Assembly (NCBI GenBank): GCA_934691625.1
Contig: CAKUTA010000006.1
Coordinates: 1-64,000, forward strand
DNA length: 64,000 bases
Reading direction: 5' to 3'
From: an uncultured Bacteroidales bacterium
GTDB taxonomy: Bacteria; Bacteroidota; Bacteroidia; Bacteroidales; UBA932
This document shows positions 9,201-19,100 of this stretch, piece by piece. Under the pieces are notes generated by a model. It ran no database searches. It had not been told where the DNA came from and saw only the letters and a program-made list of their open reading frames with translations. A program made the translations under genes and the position numbers. Numbering within the stretch: the stretch's first letter is position 1; each line of letters begins with the position of its first letter.

Positions 9201-9622
9201 ACATTTGCAGGCTTCACGACATGGTTATGATAGAAGATGTCATATCCGTTGGTCTTGTCCACGGCATAGAGGAGCCTTCCGCCGAATTCCGGGACAATGC
9301 AAAGTTCGACATACTCATTCTCCATATAGAGGCAGTCGTATGTCACATCCTTGCGCGTTCTGGTCATGTTATCGTTCAGCGGATATGGATATACGCTCCG
9401 TTTAGCCCGCTGATAGGACCAGTCCCGCTCAAATATAGGGGACTGCTCCGCCGGATCCAGAAGATAGGTCGGCATCGTTATCTTGCCTTCCCACGCCCTC
9501 ACCGAAGATATTGGTTCCGTTTCATGAACAGAGACACCCGATATATCGTCAATATTATTCCGGGCGCCTGCGGCCGTAGCCGCAAGCATGCCCAGGACAG
9601 AAAGTGCTATTAATTTTTTCAT
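6296..9622 (-). CDS. Secreted DUF5107 domain protein with TPR repeats
   Basis: 1108-aa protein with a Sec signal peptide (ends near ATAAGA). Residues ~45-400 are DUF5107, a galactose-mutarotase-like fold common in Bacteroidetes glycan loci, recognisable from EFGGRLLYAVDKTNGYDIFYH, ISGGVEWNVFHHHRQTS and FWLWGPNSEWDTRIL. From ~510 to the end are many tetratricopeptide units (for example DLAWRNLGWAHWLHTRNY and INYELGEAYEKLGDAQEARR). The role is unproven; carbohydrate binding or hydrolysis fits the fold and the neighbours. It starts 15 bases after the preceding lipoprotein gene, so it is co-transcribed. The His-rich HHHRQ stretch is a candidate active-site region. Confidence 0.85.
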   Translation of the reverse strand: MKKLIALSVLGMLAATAAGARNNIDDISGVSVHETEPISSVRAWEGKITMPTYLLDPAEQSPIFERDWSYQRAKRSVYPYPLNDNMTRTRKDVTYDCLYMENEYVELCIVPEFGGRLLYAVDKTNGYDIFYHNHVVKPANVGMTGAWISGGVEWNVFHHHRQTSHIPCDWRIVDNGDGSKTIWIGETEYRHRMQWAIGVTLHPGKSYMEISGRLMNSTMNDNSTLYWSNVSTHVDENYQICFPQSTEFVTFHCKNWFAHWPVTHETFNDMDFYRDGIDASWWKNHYMSNSMFAYDLKDDFVAGYDHGRDAGTMLCGNHNINKGGKFWLWGPNSEWDTRILTDDSGHYIELMVGAYSDNQPDYNWNAPYETKEFSQYWYGIRNMEGVKAGNRLAAANVALLEPGQVLLAVNATEPMKNLELRLISGGKVLDSEVIADIAPDMPFSKTVGIDRKYGEDDLSIALSDASGKEILHFTPVRKDPEAPLPEIVERPKRPEEIENTEECYLVGLRNLQFHNPFIDPVDYFREVLRRDPGDTRANTQMGVLCRLHGEYDKAASYLRTAIRRQTHDYTRPKDAEALYNLGLVLKVQGKTSAAMDTLYRATWNYTYNSGANVQLAQLYAMDGNWNMALDRLDEAISYNGRNFQARVFKGLVLKQLGNAEEAARCFGDVLAEDPMNALALHETMSDDDFRFFMREQPESYLELAILYWHNGFKDTAVKLLQDIDSRVAWPTVKMYLAYLTGDSSLYKVALALPVGYCNPFRLETIDVLEQAKKACPDSERPYYYLGNLLYNIQPDNAIREWQRCVEMNPGDDLAWRNLGWAHWLHTRNYAESVKCYRKAIELNPDAALYLEECDQAMEALGTPVPERYELLKSHHAACMKRYYPLSQEVVTGTWCGDYDYVLGLLDNCYFPTREGVANFHDNFVDACVLAGRKKMESGDSEGAIALYKKAFTYPENHQVFLVDERATHDAQINYELGEAYEKLGDAQEARRCYELAAEQDYKVKGSKDFRYWTGLALQKLGRKDEAKALFSQMLMDGKAAVVTEYRSFYGAEGTTATTVESKNAAAYFTQALGELGLGHKGKARKLFMEVLKLSPAHLYAHEFIINEL

Positions 9623-9637
9623 AAAATATGGTTTTCA

Positions 9638-12082
9638 CTATTTTATCGTCACTTTTCCGCCGCCATAGATATCGGAACTTGCAACTGCCGCCCCCTGATA
9701 TGTGCACTCTGTGAGCGCCAATGACGTTCCTTTATTAAAGATTCCGGCGAATCCCTTCGCGGCAGGCGTAACTGTTCCCAAATCGAAGGTCGCAGAAACA
9801 GCTGCACCATTGATGGAGACATTATCCTTTGATGCAACCCATCCGAGAACAGCACCGAGGAAGCCTATCTTGTTCTCTTTATATGCCTTGAACACAGTGG
9901 TCGCAGAAGGCTTAGTATCTATGCTCAGCATAGCGCCGCCTCCAACAAGTCCGCCGACGATATCGCCTCCAAGCGCCGAGCCGGTAGTGATGGTGCAATT
10001 GCTTGTTCCTCTTACGATTGCCTTATCTGTCGATGACACTCCACACATATATCCTGCGATTCCACCGACATAAGTCTGCCGTGCCCCCGAATTTCCGACA
10101 GCAGCTTTCTGCCCGTTTGCCGTATATACCGTGATATTGCCAGTATTTACGGCACCACGGACAACAGTATAATAGCCATTACTGAGATAATGAACATCCT
10201 TTACATCCACACAGCGACCGATCACACCTCCGACGGCATAACCATAATGAACGCTTCCCGTTTCATCTTCAATGAATGATATGCTGCCGGAATTGGAGCA
10301 GTTGGTGAGTCCTGTGAAATCGCTTCCTTCCGTACCTTTCTCTCCTGCATTTATAGCACCCACAACTCCTCCTATGGCGCCGCCCTTCATGACAAACCCA
10401 CCTTTCTTATGGAGCGACAATGCTCCGGAGTTGCTGCACTTGGTAAGCTTGGAGCAGACGCCATTATATTCCGCATTGGCAATGACACCTCCAATATAGA
10501 TAGTCTGGGCCGCCGTAAGTTCCGCGTCTATGGAGATTTCACCTTTATTCTCAAGCTCAGCGGCAGTCCCGCTCACGGCATAAGCCACACCGCCGGCTAC
10601 GCATCCGACATTGACCCCGGTCACCTCTATCTTTCCTTCATTATGGCAGCGTGCGAAGTTTCCTCCTATATTATAGAGAAGAATACCGCCGACACTGACA
10701 GGCTTATCCGGATCTGATATGGTAATGGTTCCATAATTGTAGCAATCCATGACATAACCTGTACTCCTGTTTTCACGGCATATTCCGGCAGCCAGGATAG
10801 CGTTACCCACCGCTTTGCCAAGATTAAGGTTCACCCTGTTACAGCATTTTCTCAACTGTCCCGAATTGTTCAGAGCGAAGATTCCTGCCCAGCCTGTATT
10901 GTCCCATTTGTCGGTATCTCCGGCGATAGTAAGATTGAATATGCCACCTTTTTCACCGACATTTATAAACATCGGACGCACAGGATGATGAGTAATAGTA
11001 TGGTCATGGCCATAGATAATATTATCCAAAGAAACAGTTGAAGCAGCGGATTCCAGATTATACTGATAGTCAATGTCAGCCATAATGTGGATACCGGTAG
11101 CCTCACCGACGGTCTTCACCCATTTAGAGTAGTCTCCGGCGTTCATGTCCAGGATGAAATTGTTCCAGTCCTCAGCGGTATAGATTCCATTCTCAAGATA
11201 GGTCCCTGCCGACTTGAACGTAATCACGGTCGGATAAACCTTTCCGGATTTGGCAGAGAATGAATTAGTGCTTTTGAGCACCTGATAATGGTTTTCCGTA
11301 TCAACGACCGTAAGTGTCAATCCGTTAGCATATAATGAAGACGGGATTGCGATAAATATCGGAGTTCCTGATGCCACTCCGGATTCTCCGCACTGCATTG
11401 TGACGGAAGTATTGCCCTTGGTCTTTCCATCTTTGTCTTTCTTCACGGCAAACGAGATTTCTGATTCCGAGAGCTTCACCGTGAACGCACCGCTTATCGC
11501 CTCATTATTATTGCCATTGACACGGACACTCTTCACTGATGCTCCATTGACAGTAAGCTTCAGATACGCCATGGCATGTCTGAACGACAGTCCTTCCTCG
11601 GCTGCTCCTGAATATGCATACATAATAGCAGCATCCGGATCGAAGCCGTCCTCTACATATTTCTGAGTCGCAGGGACTGTGACATTCATAATATCCGCAT
11701 CTGCTGAATATGTGTCCTCCAGATATATTCCGGAAGGATAGACTGCCAGGTATGGAGCATCCGTCTTATCCAGAGTGAATGTTGCATTCTTTCTGTTATC
11801 CTGATCCACAGTGGTCTTACGGCTTTTCTTTCCGTTCACGACTATCTCGTCTTCGTCAGCCCAGAACACGGAATACGTCTTGTCACCGTTATCAGAGATT
11901 TCGGTTTTCGTCTGTACATCAGTATCTGGAGAACCAGGCAGCACTGCTCCCAGAAGCATTGTCCCGCCATCGTCGTCTCGGACCTCCTCCGGTTTCACTA
12001 TATCATTTTCAAGTTCACCTGCACATCCTGCAAGCGTAATGGCAGCTGTCATGGCAACTGCAAGCTTATATATCCGTTTCAT
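9638..12082 (-). CDS. Surface lipoprotein, fimbrillin-like N-domain plus GLUG repeats
   Basis: 814-aa lipoprotein (signal ending ITLAGC, Cys20). Residues ~55-290 form a fimbrillin/Mfa-like module: KTEISDNGDKTYSVFW, DEDEIVVNG, APYLAVYPSG and a later FRHAMAYLKLTV. A linker (EDWNNFILDMNAGDYSKW) leads into a long array of Gly-rich, beta-helix/GLUG-type repeats with the recurring pattern L-x-x-C-S-N-S-G (for example LTKCSNSGALSL, LTNCSNSGSISF) and IGGVIA/VGGIAGY turns. The same layout occurs in the neighbour at 19223-21373. A surface glycan-binding or adhesin role is inferred. It lies 24 bases after the small peptide gene and 15 before DUF5107. Confidence 0.8.
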   Translation of the reverse strand: MKRIYKLAVAMTAAITLAGCAGELENDIVKPEEVRDDDGGTMLLGAVLPGSPDTDVQTKTEISDNGDKTYSVFWADEDEIVVNGKKSRKTTVDQDNRKNATFTLDKTDAPYLAVYPSGIYLEDTYSADADIMNVTVPATQKYVEDGFDPDAAIMYAYSGAAEEGLSFRHAMAYLKLTVNGASVKSVRVNGNNNEAISGAFTVKLSESEISFAVKKDKDGKTKGNTSVTMQCGESGVASGTPIFIAIPSSLYANGLTLTVVDTENHYQVLKSTNSFSAKSGKVYPTVITFKSAGTYLENGIYTAEDWNNFILDMNAGDYSKWVKTVGEATGIHIMADIDYQYNLESAASTVSLDNIIYGHDHTITHHPVRPMFINVGEKGGIFNLTIAGDTDKWDNTGWAGIFALNNSGQLRKCCNRVNLNLGKAVGNAILAAGICRENRSTGYVMDCYNYGTITISDPDKPVSVGGILLYNIGGNFARCHNEGKIEVTGVNVGCVAGGVAYAVSGTAAELENKGEISIDAELTAAQTIYIGGVIANAEYNGVCSKLTKCSNSGALSLHKKGGFVMKGGAIGGVVGAINAGEKGTEGSDFTGLTNCSNSGSISFIEDETGSVHYGYAVGGVIGRCVDVKDVHYLSNGYYTVVRGAVNTGNITVYTANGQKAAVGNSGARQTYVGGIAGYMCGVSSTDKAIVRGTSNCTITTGSALGGDIVGGLVGGGAMLSIDTKPSATTVFKAYKENKIGFLGAVLGWVASKDNVSINGAAVSATFDLGTVTPAAKGFAGIFNKGTSLALTECTYQGAAVASSDIYGGGKVTIK

Positions 12083-12106
12083 TGTATCTTCTGTTTTTCA
12101 GCACAC

Positions 12107-12271
12107 CTATTGCCATTCAAAATCCAGATCTTCTTCCATCAGGTCTTCTGTGCAGCCCTTACCCCCCCCCGATTGACAGAAACCGGTTTCCATTTGAAAA
12201 TTGATTACTTCAAGCGCCGGAGAGACATATAGCCTCTCCCCGCTGTTCTTCATTGTTCCAGTGTTTTTCAT
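12107..12271 (-). CDS. 54-aa peptide with poly-G tract, next to GLUG lipoprotein
   Basis: A short gene between two lipoprotein genes, with 19- and 24-base spacings. From the ATG at 12271 the product begins MKNTGTMKNSGERLYVSP, continues LEVINFQMETGFCQSGGG and ends with a strongly acidic tail (EDLMEEDLDFEW). The pattern Y-x-x-P-x-x-E-V-x-x-F then C-x-S-G is one I have seen in small Bacteroidetes proteins near surface lipoproteins; their function is unknown. The Gly-rich centre is encoded by a run of nine G (C9 at 12162-12170 on the plus strand), where slippage would change the frame. Two Cys (C32, C40) flank it. No signal peptide. It could be a secreted signal, a modified peptide precursor or an accessory factor; function not assigned. 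Confidence 0.7.
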   Translation of the reverse strand: MKNTGTMKNSGERLYVSPALEVINFQMETGFCQSGGGKGCTEDLMEEDLDFEWQ

Positions 12272-12290
12272 ATTATGTGGTATTAAAATT

Positions 12291-14456
12291 TTACTTATTG
12301 CAACGCACCGCCGCATAGGAGATGCACGAGCGCTTCACATTCTGGATCGGCGCCCCGTCATAGGAAATCGGAAGGATGCCGTCATAGCCAGAAGCATCTT
12401 TCGCCGGCATCAGGCGTACATAGACATGTTCCTTACCGAAAAGTTCCTGTGATACAGGCAGAGTGAACGACATGTTCTTAGCTCCAGGGCAATGATACTG
12501 CCTGTATGAGCCGTTCTTAGGATAGTCTGGAACTGTGTATGTCCACTGTGAGCCTACCAATGTGTACTGGGCAAAGTCTCCCGAGACGGAATCCGATGAG
12601 AGCGTTTCCCAGTTTTCTCCGTCAGTAGAGTATTTCAGCCACCAGTAGCGTGGAGCTCCCACGTCTGCCCCGACGGTATTGAATGCAGCAATCTGCACTG
12701 AGAGAGGGGCGTTGGCGACAGTCAGGTCAGCAGTGGAGAATTCTATCTGCCAGTAGCATTCGTCCAGCTTAGGGTCGGAATGGCTGCCGGAGAACCAGTA
12801 GGCACCGAACCATGCCGGACCGTCTGCCTGAGACACCACCCCTGAAGTCGCTCCAGAAAGAGGTCCGAGACTGCTCCAGTCCTGGCTAGGGGCAATCGCC
12901 TTCAGCTCGGACTTCGAGTAGCTGAATCCAGGCTTGTCCAGGACATCCGCATAACTTGTCCATTCACAGAGGACATTCGAGAATGGCTCTCCGTCAAGAG
13001 ATATATCGCTGCGCAGCTGCGGACGGATCTGATAACGTCCGATATTGCCATATTCTGTCACATAGTCTGAAAGACGTGGGTCCGCGGCAGCGGCTGCGCT
13101 GTCCCATTCAAAATTGTCGCAGGTCTCATTGACAATGATTCCGCTTACATTGCCGCTGCCATACGGTAGTCCCATTCCGTCGCGTGCCCATGCTGCCGTA
13201 GTGTTCGTCAGCAGCCAGACCGTGCTTCCGTCCTTGTCCAGAAGCGGCATAGGATACTTGTTGATTATGCTGGAGCGGCTGTTGTCTATAGGGACAAAAG
13301 CCCCTTTCCTTATCGGAATTTCGCAGTCGGAAAGTGTAAGCGCGGTGTTTATATCGCTGTCACACAGCTCCTTGATAGACTTTACACGCTGCGGGACATC
13401 TGCTGAAGAACCAGCTGCGGAGGATATGATATCATAAGACTTCAGACCTGCAACCGTATAATATTCAGGGTCAGTATGATGAATCAGGCTGCGCCCCTTC
13501 AGGGATATTGTCGCCAGGTCATACCGCTCGAGAGAAAGCGCATCAGCAGAATCAAAGACCAGCTTTGCCCCATAGTATTCTCCCGCTTCGCTGCTCTGGA
13601 GATATACAGTCCGCGACGCAAGGGTAAGATCCTGTATGATTACAGACATATTGCAGTTCGGAGCGGCGTTGCCTTCAGAGTTATCGCTTATGACACGCCC
13701 TGTGATAGCATAAGGCTTCTGGATAATACCCTGCGGGTCAATGTCGCCATTCTCCATGCTCAATTCCCGCAGCCCGGCAAGGCTGAGCGGAATGGTCTCG
13801 ACAGCACCACGTGTCCCCTGCGTGACATACAACCTGGCTGTAAGACTGCGCCCGACATTGTCTGTCGCAGAAAGTTCTATTATCGCGGTTCGGGGTGTGT
13901 CGCCAAGATTTTCGCGGACAGCATATATGAAAGTCCCGTCAGGATTCACACGCGCCAGCGGCTGGTCTATCCAGTCTCCCCCATCGGGATATATCACGGT
14001 TCCGGAAATCCCGTCTGCAGGAATCACTGTTTCGAGAACTGCGGTCTGTGCACCGCTTTCAAACGGGATGGTCACATTCCTTTCCGCGAAATGGAAAGTA
14101 GCATCCTCACTGCCGCTCTGAATGACAGTAAGCTGCAGCTCACGATGCCCGCTTATGAGGCTTACCTTTGCCTGACGTTCACGTCCCGGGTTGAAGCCGA
14201 ACATGACAGCCAGGTCCATGTCGCCTTTCCATTCTCCGGCAGAGAGACTCGCCCAGTCCGCACCGTCAATGACCTCCGCAGTCACTTTTCCGGAAGCTAT
14301 GACATGGAAATTCACATAGCCTTCAGCCGCGTTAGCGACTGCAGTTGTCTTTTCACAGCCAAGCTCGGTCACATCCGAGAATTCTGGCTGGCGCTCACAT
14401 GCCATGGACATAGCCAGGACGGCTGCCAACGCCATTATATTTATCTTTTTCATCAT
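12291..14456 (-). CDS. SusE-position lipoprotein with BACON-like and DUF5689 domains
   Basis: 721-aa lipoprotein (signal ending AMSMAC, Cys20) encoded directly after SusD, the position of SusE/SusF-type surface glycan-binding proteins. Two Ig-like BACON-type domains (roughly 45-125 and 130-235) end in the tandem pattern LTVIQSG and RLYVTQGT. A DUF5689-like OB-fold region follows (~255-480; AITGRVISDNSEG, NMSVIIQDL, YDLATISLKG). The C-terminal ~200 residues (CYWQIEFSTADLTVANAPL, RYWWLKYSTDGENW) look like a beta-sandwich domain. The ATG at 14456 gives the lipoprotein signal; a start at 14477 would overlap susD. Binding of the imported glycan is inferred from context. Confidence 0.8.
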   Translation of the reverse strand: MMKKINIMALAAVLAMSMACERQPEFSDVTELGCEKTTAVANAAEGYVNFHVIASGKVTAEVIDGADWASLSAGEWKGDMDLAVMFGFNPGRERQAKVSLISGHRELQLTVIQSGSEDATFHFAERNVTIPFESGAQTAVLETVIPADGISGTVIYPDGGDWIDQPLARVNPDGTFIYAVRENLGDTPRTAIIELSATDNVGRSLTARLYVTQGTRGAVETIPLSLAGLRELSMENGDIDPQGIIQKPYAITGRVISDNSEGNAAPNCNMSVIIQDLTLASRTVYLQSSEAGEYYGAKLVFDSADALSLERYDLATISLKGRSLIHHTDPEYYTVAGLKSYDIISSAAGSSADVPQRVKSIKELCDSDINTALTLSDCEIPIRKGAFVPIDNSRSSIINKYPMPLLDKDGSTVWLLTNTTAAWARDGMGLPYGSGNVSGIIVNETCDNFEWDSAAAAADPRLSDYVTEYGNIGRYQIRPQLRSDISLDGEPFSNVLCEWTSYADVLDKPGFSYSKSELKAIAPSQDWSSLGPLSGATSGVVSQADGPAWFGAYWFSGSHSDPKLDECYWQIEFSTADLTVANAPLSVQIAAFNTVGADVGAPRYWWLKYSTDGENWETLSSDSVSGDFAQYTLVGSQWTYTVPDYPKNGSYRQYHCPGAKNMSFTLPVSQELFGKEHVYVRLMPAKDASGYDGILPISYDGAPIQNVKRSCISYAAVRCNK

Positions 14457-14473
14457 GTTCACTTTTAACTGTA

Positions 14474-16123
14474 TCACTCTCCGTATTCAACATTGGTAAG
14501 AACTCCGCCTGATGCTGCGACCTGGTCTGCCGGTATTGGCCAGTACCGGTTGCATGGACGGATATTCCGGCTGATAAGAGAACCGGTATTGTATTGGGAT
14601 GTACGCTCATACCAGATACCCCAGCGGACAAGGTCGAACTTGCGGTTGTACTCTCCCAGAAGCTCCTTCGCACATTCACGGCGTATTTCCTCCATGAGCA
14701 GGCCGGTGTTGCCTCCGACATCCGCCAGACTAAGTTCAGGCAATCCTGCGCGAACCCGTACCTTATTGAGGTACAGCAATGCTGATGTGGCGTCTCCCTT
14801 CATCAGATGCGCTTCGGCAAGTCCGAGGACAGCTCCGGCATATCTGAATATCTTGTAGTTGTTCGCATCACGGGTGCTTCGCATGTCAGGGCACCAGAAC
14901 TTGTTGCCGAGCCAAGGTGTGCTTGCCTGGTTCATCCTGGTCCAGGAGCCGTCAGCATTGCGCACCCCGAAGAACATGACTTCCTTCTCCCCTGTCCTGC
15001 CCGCATCGTCAGGATTGTAGCCAAGCCATCTCCAGGCGAGGTTTCCAGAACCTCCACGTGCCTTTTCAGCCCAATTGGAATATTCTCCGGAGCGGATATC
15101 CGCAGATGTATATGGCAGCAGATTCTGGCAGAGATACGGAGTCGGCCGTGCTGAAGTGTATGTCATGGCATGCGCCCCAAGCTCCGGTATCCCGATGCCA
15201 TAGTAGATGTCTGAAATAATCTCTTCCTGCGCAAACTCGTCGCTTACAATGTTCTGTGCCCTCAGCGGAGTGGTCCAGCTGGCAAGGGTGCCGACGATCT
15301 GGAGCCCGTTAGGCTCATAAGTGTTCGGGACTTCCCAGATAGATTCCCGGCTGTATTTCACACTGAACGGGACATCGGAAAGAGGATACTGCGAGAGGTC
15401 TCCATAGATATTTTCCAGCTGGCTGAAGAACTCCACAGCCCCGCTCCACTCCTTGTTCCACAGGCACAGGCGTCCGCCAAGCATAAGCCCCAGAGCCCGT
15501 CCCATACGGTAGTCGGTTCCAGAATCATAGCTTCTGCGTGCCTCCAGAGCTGTCAGGTTTTTCCTGAGTTCGGAGATGCAGAACTCGCGTATTCCTGAAG
15601 CCTGCATACGCGGCAGCCTCACAATCGAATCCCTGTTCTCCTCCGTGACACGTTCCTGATAGAACGGCACATCACCGAATGTCGAGGTCAGCAGATACCA
15701 GTAGAAGGCCCGCAGCACTGAAGCTTCGGCATAAAGAGGAGCAGCAGCCTCTTCCGTGATGTATCCGTTTTCCACAGCCCTGCCGATGTAATACACCATG
15801 CTGTTGGTCCTGGAAACACCCTGGTAGCCCCTCTGCCAGACAAGCGATGCCGCACCAGGGCGTGCAGGCGCGATGTCGCATACTGCATCTATCTGGTTAT
15901 CAATGTTCAGGTACATCAGATCAGTATCGCACTCGCACATTTCCCAGAAGCCCATGTTCGTATAAATCAGCCTCAGCGGGGAATAGCATGCGTTCAATCC
16001 TGTCTTTATCTGCTCTACACTGCGGTAATATTTGCCACCTTCCGTGTAGGATGTAATATCTTCCTTCAGCGAGCATGACACCGCGCCGAAGAATATCATA
16101 GCTATAGCAATTATCTTTTTCAT
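14474..16123 (-). CDS. SusD/RagB family nutrient-binding lipoprotein
   Basis: 549-aa outer-membrane lipoprotein (signal ending FGAVSC, Cys17) that acts as the hinged lid of the SusC transporter. The N-terminus (CSLKEDITSYTEGGKYYRS) and the TPR-like helical body (YAEASVLRAFYWYLLTSTFGDVPF, the usual SusD signature of an early helix followed by GDVP) are diagnostic. The C-terminal motif (LLMEEIRRECAKELLGEYNRKFDLVRWG) is the typical SusD ERRxELxGE...DLRRWG region. It begins 3 bases after the susC stop codon, so translation is probably coupled. Confidence 0.95.
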   Translation of the reverse strand: MKKIIAIAMIFFGAVSCSLKEDITSYTEGGKYYRSVEQIKTGLNACYSPLRLIYTNMGFWEMCECDTDLMYLNIDNQIDAVCDIAPARPGAASLVWQRGYQGVSRTNSMVYYIGRAVENGYITEEAAAPLYAEASVLRAFYWYLLTSTFGDVPFYQERVTEENRDSIVRLPRMQASGIREFCISELRKNLTALEARRSYDSGTDYRMGRALGLMLGGRLCLWNKEWSGAVEFFSQLENIYGDLSQYPLSDVPFSVKYSRESIWEVPNTYEPNGLQIVGTLASWTTPLRAQNIVSDEFAQEEIISDIYYGIGIPELGAHAMTYTSARPTPYLCQNLLPYTSADIRSGEYSNWAEKARGGSGNLAWRWLGYNPDDAGRTGEKEVMFFGVRNADGSWTRMNQASTPWLGNKFWCPDMRSTRDANNYKIFRYAGAVLGLAEAHLMKGDATSALLYLNKVRVRAGLPELSLADVGGNTGLLMEEIRRECAKELLGEYNRKFDLVRWGIWYERTSQYNTGSLISRNIRPCNRYWPIPADQVAASGGVLTNVEYGE

Positions 16124-16126
16124 ACG

Positions 16127-19100
16127 CTAGAAGTTCATCTGAAGGTTTATCACAAATGTCCTGGAACGAGGGAATGCCCCGTCATCAATCCGTCGGGTGG
16201 ATGAGCTGGTGGAGACATCCGGATCAAACCCGTTATATCGTTTCCACAGCAGCAGGTTTTCTCCGCTGGCTCCCAGGACAATGCTCTTGCACCATTTCTT
16301 CGCAATATCGAAACGGTAGCTCACCGATACCTCCTTGAGGCGAATATATGAAGCGTCATATATCATTCGGTCGCTGGCATTGTAATCTTCCTTTCCTGCA
16401 CGCGGGATATCCGAGCCAGGATTCAGTTCAGGATCCCATGAATCAAGCATGTAGCGGTACTTGTTATATGCCCTGGAGCCGCTTCCCGCGAGGATTTCAC
16501 TTATATTGTAGATCTTTCCGCCGAGAGACCATGTCGCATATACCTTGAGAGAAAGGTTCCCGATGGTGAAGCTGTTCTGGAATCCGCCATAAGCCACTGG
16601 ATCAGCATTTCCCTGATATACAAGGTCGTCCTGATCAAGCAGGCCATCATTGTTCTGGTCCACATAACGGCAGATTCCCAGCTGCTCCGTGCCGGAACTT
16701 ACATAAGTCCTGGAAATCTTGTTTCTGTCTATCTCATCCTGGCTATGCCATACGCCGGCATACTGATATCCCCAGAGAGAATTGACAGGATAGCCTGCAC
16801 GATAGCCGTAAAGCGGCTGTGTCGTGTTACGGAAGTTTGAATATGTCGGGACAAGACGGTCCTCGCCTGCATCCAGAACCAGCTGTGCATTGTGCGAGAC
16901 TGTCAGCATTGTGCTCCATGAGAATTTACGCGAAACAATGTTCCTGGTCGTCAGCGAGATCTCCACTCCACGGTTGCGTGTGCTTCCCATGTTCGTAAAA
17001 TAGGTGTCATACCCTGTGGACTGGTTTGTCTTCATCGCCAGCAGCAGGTCTGAAGTCTTTGACTGATATGCATCCACCTCCAGGTTCAGACGTTCACCGA
17101 ATGCAGAAAAGTTAAGTCCGACATTATACGAATCCGTAGTTTCCCATGTAAGGTTCCCGTTGCTGAGACGTGTATCATAATATGCTGCAGGACGATAGTC
17201 TCCGAGCATCCAGACACCCTTGTCCGAAGTGAGGATGGACCTGGACATATATGTCCCGATGGCATCATTACCGCTCCGTCCTGCGCTTGCCCTGATGGAA
17301 AGGTCATCTATCCACGACACTCCTGCCAGGAAGTTCTCCCTGCTGATGTTCCAGCGGAATGCTGCTGCAGGGAACACTCCCCACTTGCGGTTATCCGCGA
17401 AATTCGATGCCCCGTCCGCACGCATTGTCAGTGTCAGATAGTATTTCTTCATATAGTCGTAGTTCACTCTGGCTAGGAATGACATTGAAGTCTTTATATT
17501 CTCATAGCTGCGGTTTGTGGTGTTGCGCTCATCCAGCAGTCCGCCGAGGTTCTTGTATGTCACATTGTCGTCCATATAGCCCTCGCCGTAGAAATAGCTG
17601 TAGTCAATGTCCGAGCGCTCTGCCGTAAATCCGGCGAGAAGGTTAAGGGTATGACGGCGTGCAAATGTGCGGTCATAGGTGAAGGTGTTCTCGCTGAGAA
17701 GGATCTGACGGTCCTGGCGGATAGATGTCGCAGTTCCGCCGCTCAGGTTGCGCTGCGCGACAGGAAGTGTAGAAGGCGCATAGCGCAATGACTTATAGGT
17801 GTCTGTCGTGAACGAGAACTTGCTGACAAATGAGGCATACCTGCTGAAGATCAGACGTGCCCAAGGAAGCAGGTTCAGGTTTGTCTGCCTGATATCGTAG
17901 CATATCTTCTTGGCGCAGATATATGGGTTATTGAACGGGGAGCCTCCGGAAGCATATTCAGAGCCGAATGTATTCCATGTATCGCCTATTCCAAGCAGCG
18001 GGCTGAGATATACTGCCGCAGTGCTGCTTGTTCCGGTGATGGATGCACTGGACTTGTCCGTATCACGGTCAGCATAATATAGACGGGCTCCTGCTCGCAG
18101 CCATTTGAGAGGCTGTGTCTCCACGCTCACCCGGCCGCTGAATCTCTTGAAGCCGGAGCCGATCACCACACCTTTCTCGTCATGGTAGCCGAAGGAAGCC
18201 GATGCCCTTGTGACTGCCGTACCGCCCTGTGCAGAGAATGTATAGTCCTGATAGACACCAGTCTGCGAGAGCGCATCAATCCAGTCTGTCCCCTTCCCTT
18301 TCGCCGCGATTTCCTCATCCGTGAAATAGAAATTGCGTGACGGGGATTCCTTTCCGTTGATATAGTCCGAGATATAATGCGTCATGTTGCAGTATCTCGC
18401 GAATTCGGACGCATCCATAAGGTCCAGCTTCCCCATGATTCTCGAAACCCCGGCAGAAGCCTTGAAGTTCGCCGTGAAGTTTCTGGAAGTCTCGCGCTCC
18501 GTAGTTATGAGAATGACTCCGTTAGCGCCGCGGGAACCGTACAGGGAGGTAGATGACACATCCTTAAGGACTGAGATGCTCTTTATGTCGGAAGGATTTA
18601 TCTCATTAAGGTCAGAAACAGCGTCGATTACTCCGTCCACGACAATCAGAGGAGCATTTCCTGCACTGATGGAGCGTGAACCGCGGATCTGGATAGAGGC
18701 TTCCGCTCCAGGTTCTCCAGTCGATGACATCATGTCCATTCCTGCAATACGCCCCTGAAGCGCAGAGCTTACTGATGAAGCAGGAACATCATTCAGCGAT
18801 TTCATATCCACGACAGACACGGCTCCTGTCAGGTCGGATTTCTTCGATGTACCGTATGCGATGACCACGACATCATCCAGTTTGGCAGCATCCGATTTCA
18901 ATACGATATCTATCTTGTTCCTGCCACCAACAGACTCCAGACGCGACTCGAAGCCTATGCAGCTGAATTCTATAAAGCCATCCGAGGCGACGGATATTTC
19001 ATATTTCCCATCCACATCTGTCGCTGTACCTTTGGTTTTGGACTGCTTGTCGATTACATATACACCCGGCAATGGATTGCCCTCATTGTCCTTGACTGTT

